DNA of 64,000 nt from Aeromonas allosaccharophila. GTDB taxonomy: Bacteria; Pseudomonadota; Gammaproteobacteria; Enterobacterales; Aeromonadaceae. The position numbers and the translations under genes are program-made. The notes below the pieces were generated by a model. It saw nothing but the letters and a program-made list of their open reading frames with translations, had not been told where the DNA came from and ran no database searches. The stretch covers positions 62,001 through 126,000 of the forward strand of contig NZ_CDBR01000093.1 in assembly GCF_000819685.1 (NCBI RefSeq), read 5' to 3'. Every line of letters begins with the position of its first letter. The stretch's first letter is position 1. Positions 9,665 to 18,427 of the stretch are shown one piece after another.

Positions 9665-10525
9665 ATGAAGCGAGTGCTCTCCATTCAATCCCACGTAGTC
9701 TTTGGCTGTGCCGGCAACAGCGCCGCCGTTTTTCCCATGCGTCGCCTTGGGATCGAGGTGTGGCCGATGAACACGGTGCAGTTCTCCAACCACACCCAAT
9801 ACCGCGAAGGCTGGCAGGGGATGGTGATGCCAGGCGGTCATATCCGTCAGCTGGTAAACGGCCTGGCGGAGATCGGCGTGCTGGCTGAGTGCGATGCGAT
9901 TTTGAGCGGCTACCTCGGCTCGGCCGAACAGGGGGAGGAGATCCTGGCGGCGGTGGCCCGGCTCAAGGCGCTCAATCCGGCCGCCCTCTATTTTTGTGAT
10001 CCCGTGATGGGTCACCCCGACAAGGGGTGCATAGTGGCACCCGGCGTCGCCGATTTTCTGAAAAACCGGGCACTGGCCTGCGCCGATATGCTGGCCCCCA
10101 ATCTGCTGGAGCTGGAACAGCTCACCGGCCGCGATATCCGCAATGTGCCGGAGGCCATTGAGGCGTGCCAGCAGCTGCGCGCGCAAGGGACCAAGCTGGT
10201 GATGGTGAAACACTTGGGCAAGGCCGGGTTTGCCATGGACCGCTTCGAAATGCTGTTGGTGTGCGAGGAGGGGACCTTTCACCTCTCCCGCCCGCTCTAC
10301 CCTTTTGCCCGCCACCCCATCGGGGTGGGGGATCTGCTGAGCGCCACCATGCTGGCCAATCTGTTGGCCGGTTGCACCCCGGTAGCGGCGTTCGAGCTTA
10401 CCAACGCCAGTGTTGATGCCGTGCTGGCCCGCACCTGGCTGGCGGGGGCCTACGAGCTGCAACTGGTGGCGGCCCAGCATGAGATGGCGCTGCCGCAGGT
10501 CTCCATCCGGGCGACTCGTCTCTGA
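9665..10525 (+). CDS. pdxY: Pyridoxal/pyridoxamine kinase PdxY
   Basis: A 286-residue ribokinase-fold kinase that phosphorylates pyridoxal to PLP in the vitamin B6 salvage pathway; E. coli PdxY has 287 residues. Diagnostic stretches are [63 protein letters not shown] and the catalytic GVGD loop near the C-terminus. I chose the ATG at 9665 because the family begins here; an earlier in-frame codon at 9647 adds six residues. It follows the cadBA terminator on the same strand. The juxtaposition with a highly expressed PLP enzyme may be functional, but it could be chance. Confidence 0.93.
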   Translation: MKRVLSIQSHVVFGCAGNSAAVFPMRRLGIEVWPMNTVQFSNHTQYREGWQGMVMPGGHIRQLVNGLAEIGVLAECDAILSGYLGSAEQGEEILAAVARLKALNPAALYFCDPVMGHPDKGCIVAPGVADFLKNRALACADMLAPNLLELEQLTGRDIRNVPEAIEACQQLRAQGTKLVMVKHLGKAGFAMDRFEMLLVCEEGTFHLSRPLYPFARHPIGVGDLLSATMLANLLAGCTPVAAFELTNASVDAVLARTWLAGAYELQLVAAQHEMALPQVSIRATRL

Positions 10526-10705
10526 TCTGCGAGATAGCAATGGGTTTATGACAGGGAAGGGGACTAATCTGGTGACCAGTAGTGTCAGCGTGAAGAGGCC
10601 ACCGACGCGAGCGGTTGATCTTCAGGATGACAAGGCGGGAGTGACGGCCAGATAGCATTGACAGCCAACCCGCCATACTCATGTTTCCACGGTTGGAGAG
10701 ATATC

Positions 10706-11176
10706 ATGCACAGCTTCAATAGACGACTGCTCTTGGTGACAACGATCCTGACGCTGACCGGTTTTGCCGGTTTCGCAACCGGCCAGACATTGCTCCCGCT
10801 TAATGGACAAAACGCCGAGCAAATTAAATCTGATGATATGGCCTGCCAAAATCAGGCGACCAGTACGACCACTCCGGCGACTGAGCAGCCTCAGGGCGGG
10901 CGGCTCGCTGGCGCGGTGAAAGGGGGGCTCGTCGGGGCTGCCGCCGCGGAGGTGCGCGGTAACCAGTATGATGCCTACGACAGGCTCGATGACGATGTGC
11001 AGCAGGAGTATCGACAGGAGAATGCCCGGGATGCGGCCGCAGTGGGGGCCGTGATAGGCGGCCGTCACCAGAGAAAAGAGCGACGTGCCGAACAAGTGGC
11101 TGCGCCCGCGGCGACCACCTCTTCACAGGCTTATATCAGTTGCATGCAGGGCAAGGGTTACAGCGTCGCCCCATAA
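10706..11176 (+). CDS. Small secreted/envelope protein with a glycine-zipper-like stretch
   Basis: A 156-residue protein of unrecognised function. It begins with a clear signal peptide (MHSFNRRLLLVTTILTLTGF, then AGFATG). The middle contains GGRLAGAVKGGLVGAAAAEV, a small-residue glycine-zipper-like helix, followed by a charged segment and a second short AAAVGAVIGG stretch. The C-terminus SSQAYISCMQGKGYSVAP resembles the end of small lipoprotein-like envelope proteins. The ATG at 10706 has a GAGAG ribosome site; an upstream in-frame codon at 10658 would place the signal peptide internally. It ends at a strong hairpin shared with the convergent pliI gene. No function is claimed. Confidence 0.75.
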   Translation: MHSFNRRLLLVTTILTLTGFAGFATGQTLLPLNGQNAEQIKSDDMACQNQATSTTTPATEQPQGGRLAGAVKGGLVGAAAAEVRGNQYDAYDRLDDDVQQEYRQENARDAAAVGAVIGGRHQRKERRAEQVAAPAATTSSQAYISCMQGKGYSVAP

Positions 11177-11205
11177 ACGTCTGATGGCGTGATGCTGTCG
11201 GCAAG

Positions 11206-11228
11206 CTCAGGCCCCACTGGGGCCTGAG
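11206..11228. terminator. Strong hairpin between convergent genes
   Basis: Perfect 10-bp arms CTCAGGCCCC / GGGGCCTGAG with a three-base loop. It lacks a T run on either side, but its position between two converging genes suggests a bidirectional terminator. Confidence 0.6.
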
Positions 11229-11263
11229 TCACCGATTATTGCGTCAGTTCTAATGCCTGGGGG

Positions 11264-11701
11264 CTAATCCTGCGGGCTCCTGAGCGCCTTGACCACATCC
11301 TCTTTGGGCTCCAGCTCCTTGACTTGATTGAAGATCTCCAGCTCCCCTTGCGGGCTGACGGTGTAGGCATCGGCATCCTGATAGCTGCCGCTGCCGGCGC
11401 TCTCGATGATGACCACCAGCTCGGGCTGCTTGTCGCCATTCAAATCGACCAGCTTCAGCTCCCGGATAAAGCCGTTGCGGGCCATCACCTTGCCATCCAG
11501 AAACTCATCCAGTGGAAATTGGGCGTTCTGGCCCGAATAGAGTCGCACGTCATAGCTGCCGATGGAGGCGGGCTCACCGACCCCCTGCGCCACCCGGATC
11601 ACCTGCCCGGAGGGGAGGGTCAGTTGCTTGCTAAATCCCTCTTCGGCTTGTGCCGCCAGCGGCAGGGCCAGCAGCCCTGCCATCATCAATGCTCTGTTCA
11701 T
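11264..11701 (-). CDS. pliI: Periplasmic inhibitor of i-type lysozyme PliI
   Basis: A 145-residue exported protein. The signal peptide is MNRALMMAGLLALPLAAQAE; the mature part begins about EGFSKQLTLPSGQ. It carries S-G-S-Y at residues 104-107. From memory, S104 and Y107 are the key inhibitory residues of the structurally characterised PliI of Aeromonas hydrophila, in a loop that plugs the active site of invertebrate (i-type) lysozyme; the exact numbering supports the call. The ATG at 11701 is chosen because it starts the signal peptide; the open frame extends upstream without meaning. It lies 59 bp downstream of pepO on the same strand, so the two may be cotranscribed. Confidence 0.9.
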   Translation of the reverse strand: MNRALMMAGLLALPLAAQAEEGFSKQLTLPSGQVIRVAQGVGEPASIGSYDVRLYSGQNAQFPLDEFLDGKVMARNGFIRELKLVDLNGDKQPELVVIIESAGSGSYQDADAYTVSPQGELEIFNQVKELEPKEDVVKALRSPQD

Positions 11702-11760
11702 CTTGCAACCTCTTGCTGTCTGTTGAGCGCGGACTCCCGCGGGAGCCCGCCGTGATGCTG

Positions 11761-13794
11761 TTACCAGATCTTCACCCGTTTCTGGGGCGGCAGATAGAGC
11801 TTGTCTTCCGGCTGGATGTTGAATGCCTCGTAGAAGGCGGGAATGTTCGGCACCACGCCGTTGACCCGGTACTCGGGCGGCGAGTGGGGGTCGGAGCGCA
11901 GCAGCATCTGCATCAGCTCGGGGCGATACATCCCCTTCCACACCTGCGCCCAGCCGAGGAAGAAGCGCTGTTCGCCGGTAAAGCCATCCAGTACCGGCGC
12001 CTCCTTGCCATCGAGCGACAGCTCGTAGGCCTTGTGGGCGATGGTGAGGCCGCCCAGATCGCCGATGTTCTCACCCAAGGTAAACTGGCCGTTGACGAAC
12101 TGGCCGTTGATGGGCTCGAAGCGGTTGTACTGGGCCACCAGCCGGCTGGTACGGAAGCGGAACTCCTTGAGATCCTGCGGTGTCCACCAGTCGCGCATCA
12201 TGCCGTCGCCGTCAGATTTTGCCCCCTGATCATCAAAACCGTGGCCCATCTCGTGGCCAATGACCCCGCCGATGGCGCCATAGTTGACCGCATCATCCGC
12301 CGTCATGTCGAAGAAGGGGGGCTGCAAAATGGCCGCCGGGAAGACGATCTCGTTGTTGCTCGGGTTGTAGTAGGCGTTCACCGTCTGCGGCGACATGTGC
12401 CACTCGTCCCGGTCCACCGGCTTGCCGAGGCGAGCCAGACTGTCTGCGTATTCAAAGGCTTGCGAGCGTTGCAGGTTGCCGACCAGATCATCCGGTTTGA
12501 TGGCGATGGCGCTGTAATCCTTCCACTTGTCCGGATAGCCGATCTTGGGGCGGAACTTGGCCAGCTTCTCGAGGGCCTGCGCCTTGGTCTGTGGCGACAT
12601 CCAGTCGAGCTCCTTGATGCTCTGGCCGTAGGCGGTGCGCAGGTTCTCCACCAACTGCTCCATCCGCTCTTTGGCTGCTGGCGGGAAGTAGCGGTCCACA
12701 TAGAGCTGGCCGACCGCTTCACCCAGATGATCGTTCAGCACCCCGAGCGCCCGCTCCCAGCTGGCGCGCTGCTTGGGTGTGCCGCTCAGGGTGGTGCCGT
12801 AGAAGGCGAAGTTGGCCCGGTCGGTCTCGCTGTCGAGATAGGGGGCGTAGTCGGTCAGCAGTTGCCACTTGAGGTAGGCCTGCCAGTCGGCGATGGGGGT
12901 CTGGGCCATCACCTGATCCAGCGCGCTCAGATAGGTTGGCTGACCGATGATGAGCTCCGGCTGGCCAGCAATGCCTGCCGCGTTCAGATAGGCCTGCCAG
13001 TCGAGGTGGGGGGCGAGCCGTGCCAGTTCGCTGGCGGGGCGCTTGTTGTAGTTCTTCTCCCGATCCCGCAGGGCCACGTTGTCCCACTGGATGGTGGCGA
13101 GCCGGGTTTCGAGGGCCAGAATCCGTTTGGCCTTGCCGCTCGGGTCAGATTCGCCGAGGCGGCTCAGCATGGCGGCGATATGCTGCTGGTACTTCTGGCG
13201 CAGTGCCTGACTGTCGGGATCCTGCTTGAGGTAGTAGTCCCGATCCGGCAGCCCCAATCCCCCCTGATAGAGGTAGACAGCATAGCGGTCGGGGGACTTG
13301 GCATCGGCGTCGATCCAGATGCCAAACGGCGCGCCGCCGCCCATGCGGCCACTTTGGGCAAAGGCGCGGGCCAGCGCGGCCTGATCACCGATCCGATCGA
13401 TATCGGCCAGCGCCGGTGCCAGCGGGGTGAGCCCCTTGGCGTCACGGCCTGCCTGACCCAGATAGCTGGCGTAGAGATCGCGAATCTGCTGGGTCGGCGT
13501 GCCGGTGGCGGCCTCCTGCTTGGCCAGCCCCTCGACCAGCACCCGCACATCGGCGAGGGATTTGTCCCGCAGCATGTAGAACGCGCCATCGGCGGGGCGA
13601 TCGTCGGGGATCTTGGCGGTGGCGAGCCACTTGCCATTGACGTAGCGGAAGAAGTCATCGCCGGGTTTGACCTGGGTGTCCATATTGGCCAGCGCCAGCC
13701 CGGAGTGTTTGGGGGAGTCTTGCGGTGCCTGACTGCAGCCAGCCAGCAGTGCCAGTCCAATCAGGCCGGCCAGTAAGCTTTTCTTATTGTTCAT
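11761..13794 (-). CDS. pepO: M13-family metallopeptidase lipoprotein, PepO-like
   Basis: A 677-residue zinc endopeptidase of the neprilysin (M13) family. The N-terminus MNNKKSLLAGLIGLALLAGC is a lipoprotein signal with the lipid-bearing Cys at 20. The N-terminal M13 domain starts at PGDDFFRYVNGKWLATAKIP. The catalytic region has VNAYYNPSNNEIVFPA (substrate-binding N-A-x-Y), VIGHEMGHGFDDQGAKSDGDG (HExxH, around residue 510) and ENIGDLGGLTIA (third zinc ligand Glu plus Asp). The C-terminus ends ...VKIW, as the family does. The ATG at 13794 has a GGAA ribosome site; an ATG five codons earlier is possible. Probably periplasm-facing and peptide-degrading. Confidence 0.92.
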   Translation of the reverse strand: MNNKKSLLAGLIGLALLAGCSQAPQDSPKHSGLALANMDTQVKPGDDFFRYVNGKWLATAKIPDDRPADGAFYMLRDKSLADVRVLVEGLAKQEAATGTPTQQIRDLYASYLGQAGRDAKGLTPLAPALADIDRIGDQAALARAFAQSGRMGGGAPFGIWIDADAKSPDRYAVYLYQGGLGLPDRDYYLKQDPDSQALRQKYQQHIAAMLSRLGESDPSGKAKRILALETRLATIQWDNVALRDREKNYNKRPASELARLAPHLDWQAYLNAAGIAGQPELIIGQPTYLSALDQVMAQTPIADWQAYLKWQLLTDYAPYLDSETDRANFAFYGTTLSGTPKQRASWERALGVLNDHLGEAVGQLYVDRYFPPAAKERMEQLVENLRTAYGQSIKELDWMSPQTKAQALEKLAKFRPKIGYPDKWKDYSAIAIKPDDLVGNLQRSQAFEYADSLARLGKPVDRDEWHMSPQTVNAYYNPSNNEIVFPAAILQPPFFDMTADDAVNYGAIGGVIGHEMGHGFDDQGAKSDGDGMMRDWWTPQDLKEFRFRTSRLVAQYNRFEPINGQFVNGQFTLGENIGDLGGLTIAHKAYELSLDGKEAPVLDGFTGEQRFFLGWAQVWKGMYRPELMQMLLRSDPHSPPEYRVNGVVPNIPAFYEAFNIQPEDKLYLPPQKRVKIW

Positions 13795-13974
13795 CTTGTT
13801 TGATTCCAATTCGGATTGTTTGCTTCCCTGCCCATCTTCCTTGCTCCAACCGGTTGTGCGACCGCCTTGCGGCCAGCCTGGTGGAGAGGGCGGGCGAGCC
13901 TCACTCTAGCAGCAGGGTTGCAGCTTGATAAGCCCGACTCTGCTAAGATCGGCCGGTCCGTTTTGGGGAAGCCT

Positions 13975-15339
13975 ATGATTTCTCATCTTTATTCTCGCTT
14001 TTGTCTGACTATGCCTGCGCCGGAAGGTTCCACCGGTCTGCTGGTGGCCTTCAGTGGCGGCCTCGACTCCACCCTGCTGCTGGTGCTGGCGGCGCAGTAT
14101 GCCCGCGAGCACAGCCTGCCGCTTCGCGCCCTGCACGTGCACCACGGCCTCAGTCCCCATGCCGATGAGTGGGTCGCTCATTGTGAAGCTGTGTGTCAGC
14201 AATTGGCGGTGGAGCTGCTGGTCGAGCGGGTGACCCTGATCCGCGGCAATGGCGAGAGTCTGGAGGCGCAGGCCCGCACCGTCCGTTACCAGCGACTGAC
14301 AGCTAGGATGCGGGAGGGGGAGTGGCTGCTCACCGCCCACCATCAGGACGATCAGCTGGAGACCCTGCTGCTGGCCCTCAAGCGCGGCGCCGGTCTGCGT
14401 GGCCTGGCGGGGATCCTGCCAAGCCAGCCCTTTGCTGGCGGTCTGCTGCTGCGGCCGCTGCTCGATATGAGTCGTGCCGAGCTGGCCGAGGTGGCGGCGA
14501 GCCTCCCCTTTGGCTGGGTGGAGGATGAGAGCAATCAGGACGTGAGTTATGACCGCAACTTTTTGCGCCAGACGCTTATCCCCCAGCTCAAGGCGCGCTG
14601 GCCCGCCATGGCCCAGACCGCTGCGCGCAGCATGGCCCTGTGCGCCGAGCAGGAGGCGCTGCTGGATGAGCTGGCCGAGAGCGACTGGCAGCTGGCGGGT
14701 GAGGGGGAGGGGGAGGCGCTCCATATCGGCCCGCTGCACGCCCTTTCACCCACCCGGCGCAACAACCTGCTGCGCTACTGGATCCGCCGTCAGGGGGGGG
14801 AGATGCCATCCCGTGAGCAGCTTGCCCGGCTCTGGCAGGAGGTAGCGCTGGCGCGCGGCGATGCCAATCCCCAGCTCAACTGGGGGCGCCAGAGCTGCCG
14901 CCGTTTTCAGGAGCGACTCTATCTGGTGAGCCCTGATCTGCAACCTTGCCATCAGGTGTTGCCGGTCACAGTGGGTGAGCCGCTGACCCTGCCGGACGGG
15001 TTGGGTGAGCTGGTGGTGCGCATGGCGGAGCACGGCGAGGATCTGCTGCGTTCCCCCCGAGCGGATGAGCCTCTCTCGGTGCGTTTTCAGGTGGCGCCCG
15101 GGATCCCCCTCAAACCGGTGGGGCGAAGCGGCAGTCGGCGGATGAAGAAGCTGCTGCAGGAGTATGGCGTGCCTTCGTGGCAGCGGGGGCGCATCCCCAT
15201 CCTCTACTATGGCGAGCAGGTGGCGGCGGTGGTGGGGCTCTTTGTTTGCGACGGTTTTATGGCACAGAGTGCCGGGCTGGTGTGTCACTGGCAGGGGAGC
15301 GGTGCCGCCCCGGTTCTGCCCGAGCAGGATCTTTCATGA
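13975..15339 (+). CDS. tilS: tRNA(Ile)-lysidine synthase TilS
   Basis: A 454-residue cytoplasmic enzyme that attaches lysine to C34 of the CAU-anticodon isoleucine tRNA, using ATP. The PP-loop SGGLDS is at residues 27-32, followed by HVHHGLSPHADEW and the HHQDDQLETLLLALKRGAGLRGL motif; middle and C-terminal TilS substrate-binding domains follow (FQVAPGIPLKPVGRSGSRRMKKLLQEYGVP near the end). The ATG at 13975 has GGGGAA upstream and places the PP-loop at the usual distance; the longer frame from 13816 has no resemblance. Essential in most bacteria. It is divergent from pepO. Confidence 0.95.
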   Translation: MISHLYSRFCLTMPAPEGSTGLLVAFSGGLDSTLLLVLAAQYAREHSLPLRALHVHHGLSPHADEWVAHCEAVCQQLAVELLVERVTLIRGNGESLEAQARTVRYQRLTARMREGEWLLTAHHQDDQLETLLLALKRGAGLRGLAGILPSQPFAGGLLLRPLLDMSRAELAEVAASLPFGWVEDESNQDVSYDRNFLRQTLIPQLKARWPAMAQTAARSMALCAEQEALLDELAESDWQLAGEGEGEALHIGPLHALSPTRRNNLLRYWIRRQGGEMPSREQLARLWQEVALARGDANPQLNWGRQSCRRFQERLYLVSPDLQPCHQVLPVTVGEPLTLPDGLGELVVRMAEHGEDLLRSPRADEPLSVRFQVAPGIPLKPVGRSGSRRMKKLLQEYGVPSWQRGRIPILYYGEQVAAVVGLFVCDGFMAQSAGLVCHWQGSGAAPVLPEQDLS

Positions 15340-15364
15340 GGTGATCGGTGTGAGCGGGGACCCC

Positions 15365-15406
15365 AAAAAAAGAAGCTCCGGTCACATGGCGCGCATGTGC
15401 CGGAGC
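15365..15406 (-). terminator. Terminator of the diguanylate cyclase gene
   Basis: On the reverse strand GCTCCGGCACATG pairs with CATGTGACCGGAGC (one bulge), followed by a run of T residues (A run at 15365-15371 on the plus strand). It also separates tilS from the convergent gene. Confidence 0.85.
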
Positions 15407-15422
15407 AAAGAAGAGTTCGGGA

Positions 15423-16325
15423 TTATTCGTTAGGGCTGGCCTTGCCGGCTTTTTTGCGGGCGTAGAGGTGACTGTCGGCCGCCTCGTAGAGGCTCGGCAC
15501 ATCGACCCCGGATTGCCAGCTGGCGGCGCCAAGGCTGCATCCGACCGAGAAGGTGCTGAGCTCCTTGTTGGTCATCAACATATGCTGCAGTCGCAGCCAG
15601 ACCGGGCGCCACGCCTCGGGTTCGGCCGGTTGCAGCAGCAGGGCAAATTCATCTCCCCCGAGCCGGAAGGCTTGATCCGTGCTGCGGATACACCCCTTGA
15701 GCAGCTGGGCGAAGCGACTCAGCACCAGATCCCCCACCGGATGACCCCAGGTATCATTGATCTGCTTGAAGCGATCGAGATCCAGCAGCACCAGCACCAG
15801 ACCGTGGGGCTCGCGGCTGTGCTGCTCGATGGCGCGACCGATAGCCTCGTCAAAGTAGGAGCGGTTGCCAAGGCCGGTCAGGTGATCGAGCCGGACCAGC
15901 TGATCCAGTTTTTCCAGCCGCAGATACAGGGGCAGCAGCAGGCAGAGCAGCTGATGGTATTGCATCAGTACCCGTTGCTGGCTGCCGCTCAGCGGATGTT
16001 CCAGCTCGTAGTGGAGCTGGCCGAGCAGCTGGCCATGCTGACCGCGCAGCTCGAACGGATAGTTGTGCAGGTTGAGGGTGGCCAGCGGCGGGTGCTGGAT
16101 CAGCACATGGGGCTGGCCACAATCGAGGTAGAGACCGTGGATCCTGACAATTCTTGCCGCACGATCGGCAAAAGTTGTCAGCAGACCGCCGAGATCGCTC
16201 TGCCCCAACAACTGCTCGAGCAACTGGTTGCGTTCAACGCTGGGCAACGGCGTGAGCCGCTCCATCTGGCGAACCCACTGCTCGATGCCATGGCTAAAGC
16301 CATTAAGTGACGACGTATTTTCCAT
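15423..16325 (-). CDS. GGDEF-domain diguanylate cyclase
   Basis: A 300-residue soluble protein. Residues 1-140 form an uncharacterised sensory or helical N-terminal part without evident membrane segments. Residues 141-300 are a GGDEF domain with DHLTGLGNRSYFDE, LLDLDRFKQINDTWGHPVGD and an intact catalytic RLGGDEF (223-227). An intact inhibitory I-site R214-S-T-D217 stands five residues before GGDEF, as in product-inhibited cyclases. It should make cyclic di-GMP from GTP. The ATG at 16325 has GGTGGA upstream; the open frame extends further, but across the promoter. It is divergent from the antiporter gene. Confidence 0.9.
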   Translation of the reverse strand: MENTSSLNGFSHGIEQWVRQMERLTPLPSVERNQLLEQLLGQSDLGGLLTTFADRAARIVRIHGLYLDCGQPHVLIQHPPLATLNLHNYPFELRGQHGQLLGQLHYELEHPLSGSQQRVLMQYHQLLCLLLPLYLRLEKLDQLVRLDHLTGLGNRSYFDEAIGRAIEQHSREPHGLVLVLLDLDRFKQINDTWGHPVGDLVLSRFAQLLKGCIRSTDQAFRLGGDEFALLLQPAEPEAWRPVWLRLQHMLMTNKELSTFSVGCSLGAASWQSGVDVPSLYEAADSHLYARKKAGKASPNE

Positions 16326-16443
16326 GGTCTTCCACCTGTAACACCTGACTACTGTCTCCTCCCTGCAATTGGCATGCCCAATATATCTTTCCTGCCCGCC
16401 AGATCGGCTGACTAAGCTTAAGTCGATAAAAGGAGAGGGAAAT

Positions 16444-18396
16444 TTGTACACCGACCTGTTGATCCTGCTGTTCGCCGCCGTCCTGCTGGTGGCAACTTTC
16501 CGGCGCCTCGGCTTGCCGGTGATCCTCGCCTACCTGATTGCCGGCGTCTTGCTCGGCCCTCACGGGCTGGCGGTGATCACCGGTCAGTCGATCATGCAGA
16601 CCATTGCCGAGCTGGGGATCGTCTTTCTGATGTTCTCGCTGGGGTTGGAGTTCTCCCTGCCGAAACTACTGGCGATGCGCCGGTTGGTGCTGGGGGTCGG
16701 GATGTTGCAGGTGCTGCTCACGTCACTGCTCTTTTTCGCCATCGGCTGGTGGTGGGGGTTGGGTCTGGCCCAGTCGCTGGTGGTGGCGGGAACGTTGGCG
16801 CTCTCCTCGACGGCGGTGGTGATCAAGCAGCTCGGCGAGCAGAAGCAGCTCCATACCCGCCGCGCCCAGCTGGGGGTGAGCGTGCTGCTGTTTCAGGATC
16901 TGGCGGTGGTGCCCCTGCTGGTGATGATCCCGATCCTCGCCCAGCCGGAAGTGCAGGGGAGCGCCCTGGCCGCCGAGATCGCTTGGGCCACTCTCAAGGG
17001 GCTGTTTGCTCTCTTCACCCTGCTGGCGGTGGGTAAGTGGTTGCTGCCACTGCTGTTTCACGAGGTGGCGCGAGCCCGCTCCGACGAGTTGTTCGTGCTG
17101 AGTGCCCTGCTGGTGGCGCTGCTGGCTGCCTACATGACCCATTCACTCGGGTTGTCGATGGCGCTGGGGGCGTTTCTGGCGGGGATGATGCTGGGGGAGT
17201 CCCACTACCGTCATCAGCTTGAGGTAGACATCAAGCCCTTTCGCGACGTGCTGATGGGGCTCTTCTTTATCACCATCGGCATGGCCATGGAGTGGGAACT
17301 GGTGGCGCGGGCTTGGTGGCAGGTACTGATCTGCGTGGTGTTGCTGGTGCTGTGCAAATCCCTACTGGTGCTGCTGGCCGGGCGGCTGATGGGGGAGCGC
17401 AAGCGCGACAGCATGGCCGCCGGTATCATGCTGAGCCAGGTGGGGGAGTTCGGCTTCGTGCTGCTGGCACTGGCACTGCACCACGGCCTGCTGGATCAGC
17501 AGCTGGTCTCCCTGCTCATCGGCATCGGCATTATCTCCATCGCCATGACCCCCTGGCTGGTGACTCAGGCCCATTCGCTGGCCCGCAGCCTCACCGATCC
17601 GGCGTTGCTGACCCGCTCCGAGGTCGCCCAGTCGGGCCTGAGCAAAAACCAGCACGTCATCATTGCCGGGTTTGGCCGGGCCGGGCAGACCTGTGCCCGC
17701 TTTCTCAAGATCGAGGAGATCCCCTTTCTGGCCCTCGATCTTGACCCGGAGCGGGTGAGCGAGGCCAAGCTGGCGGGGGAGCAGGTGGCCTTCGGCGATG
17801 CCAGCCGCCGCGATATTTTGCTGGCCGCCGGATTGCTGCGGGCACGGCTGGTGATCATCACCTTCGATGATCGCAAGCGGGTGGAGGCGATGCTGGCACT
17901 GATCCGCGAACTGGCGGGGGATCTCAAGGTGCTGGTGCGTACCCGGGATGACAGTTTTCTGGAGCAGTACAAGCAGGCGGGGGCGTTTGAGGTGATCCCC
18001 GAGTCCCAGGAGGGGGCCCTGATGCTGGTCTCCCACCTGCTGCTCAACTGCGATATCCCTCTCGGGCGAGTGATCCGCCGGATGGAGCACGAGCGCAGCA
18101 GCCAGTATCGCTTCTTGCACGGCTTCTACTGGGGGGATCAGAGCGCCAGCAATCTGGAGGCTGATCAGCTGCTTGAACGCCTCCATCCGCTGTTGCTGCA
18201 CGATCAGGCGTGGGCGGTAGGCCGTGAAGTGCGCGAGTTGCCGCTCGATGAGGTGCGGATCAAGGAGGTGCAGCGCGGGGAGCAAAGCCTGGAGCCCAGA
18301 CCCGAGCTGGTGCTGGCGGCTGGTGACCGGCTGATCCTGTTTGGTACCGTGGTGGCGATGGAGCAGGCGGAGCAGCGTTTGCTGGAGGGGCATTGA
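16444..18396 (+). CDS. CPA2-family cation/proton antiporter with TrkA domains (TTG start)
   Basis: A 650-residue protein of the KefB/KefC type. The N-terminal about 380 residues are a Na+/H+-exchanger-type membrane domain (YLIAGVLLGPHGLAVI; GLEFSLPKLLAMRRLVLGVG; STAVVIKQL; LGAFLAGMMLGES). Then comes a TrkA-N nucleotide-binding domain (HVIIAGFGRAGQTCARFLKI, FGDASRRDILLAAG) and a C-terminal TrkA-C domain. I place the start at the TTG at 16444 because AGGAGAGG lies seven bases upstream and the hydrophobic N-terminus begins there; the ATG at 16369 would add 25 residues that run across that ribosome site. Likely expels K+ or another monovalent cation; glutathione gating is not established. Confidence 0.87.
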   Translation: MYTDLLILLFAAVLLVATFRRLGLPVILAYLIAGVLLGPHGLAVITGQSIMQTIAELGIVFLMFSLGLEFSLPKLLAMRRLVLGVGMLQVLLTSLLFFAIGWWWGLGLAQSLVVAGTLALSSTAVVIKQLGEQKQLHTRRAQLGVSVLLFQDLAVVPLLVMIPILAQPEVQGSALAAEIAWATLKGLFALFTLLAVGKWLLPLLFHEVARARSDELFVLSALLVALLAAYMTHSLGLSMALGAFLAGMMLGESHYRHQLEVDIKPFRDVLMGLFFITIGMAMEWELVARAWWQVLICVVLLVLCKSLLVLLAGRLMGERKRDSMAAGIMLSQVGEFGFVLLALALHHGLLDQQLVSLLIGIGIISIAMTPWLVTQAHSLARSLTDPALLTRSEVAQSGLSKNQHVIIAGFGRAGQTCARFLKIEEIPFLALDLDPERVSEAKLAGEQVAFGDASRRDILLAAGLLRARLVIITFDDRKRVEAMLALIRELAGDLKVLVRTRDDSFLEQYKQAGAFEVIPESQEGALMLVSHLLLNCDIPLGRVIRRMEHERSSQYRFLHGFYWGDQSASNLEADQLLERLHPLLLHDQAWAVGREVRELPLDEVRIKEVQRGEQSLEPRPELVLAAGDRLILFGTVVAMEQAEQRLLEGH

Positions 18397-18427
18397 ATCC
18401 CCTCGCGCCTATCGACCACGCACCCCT

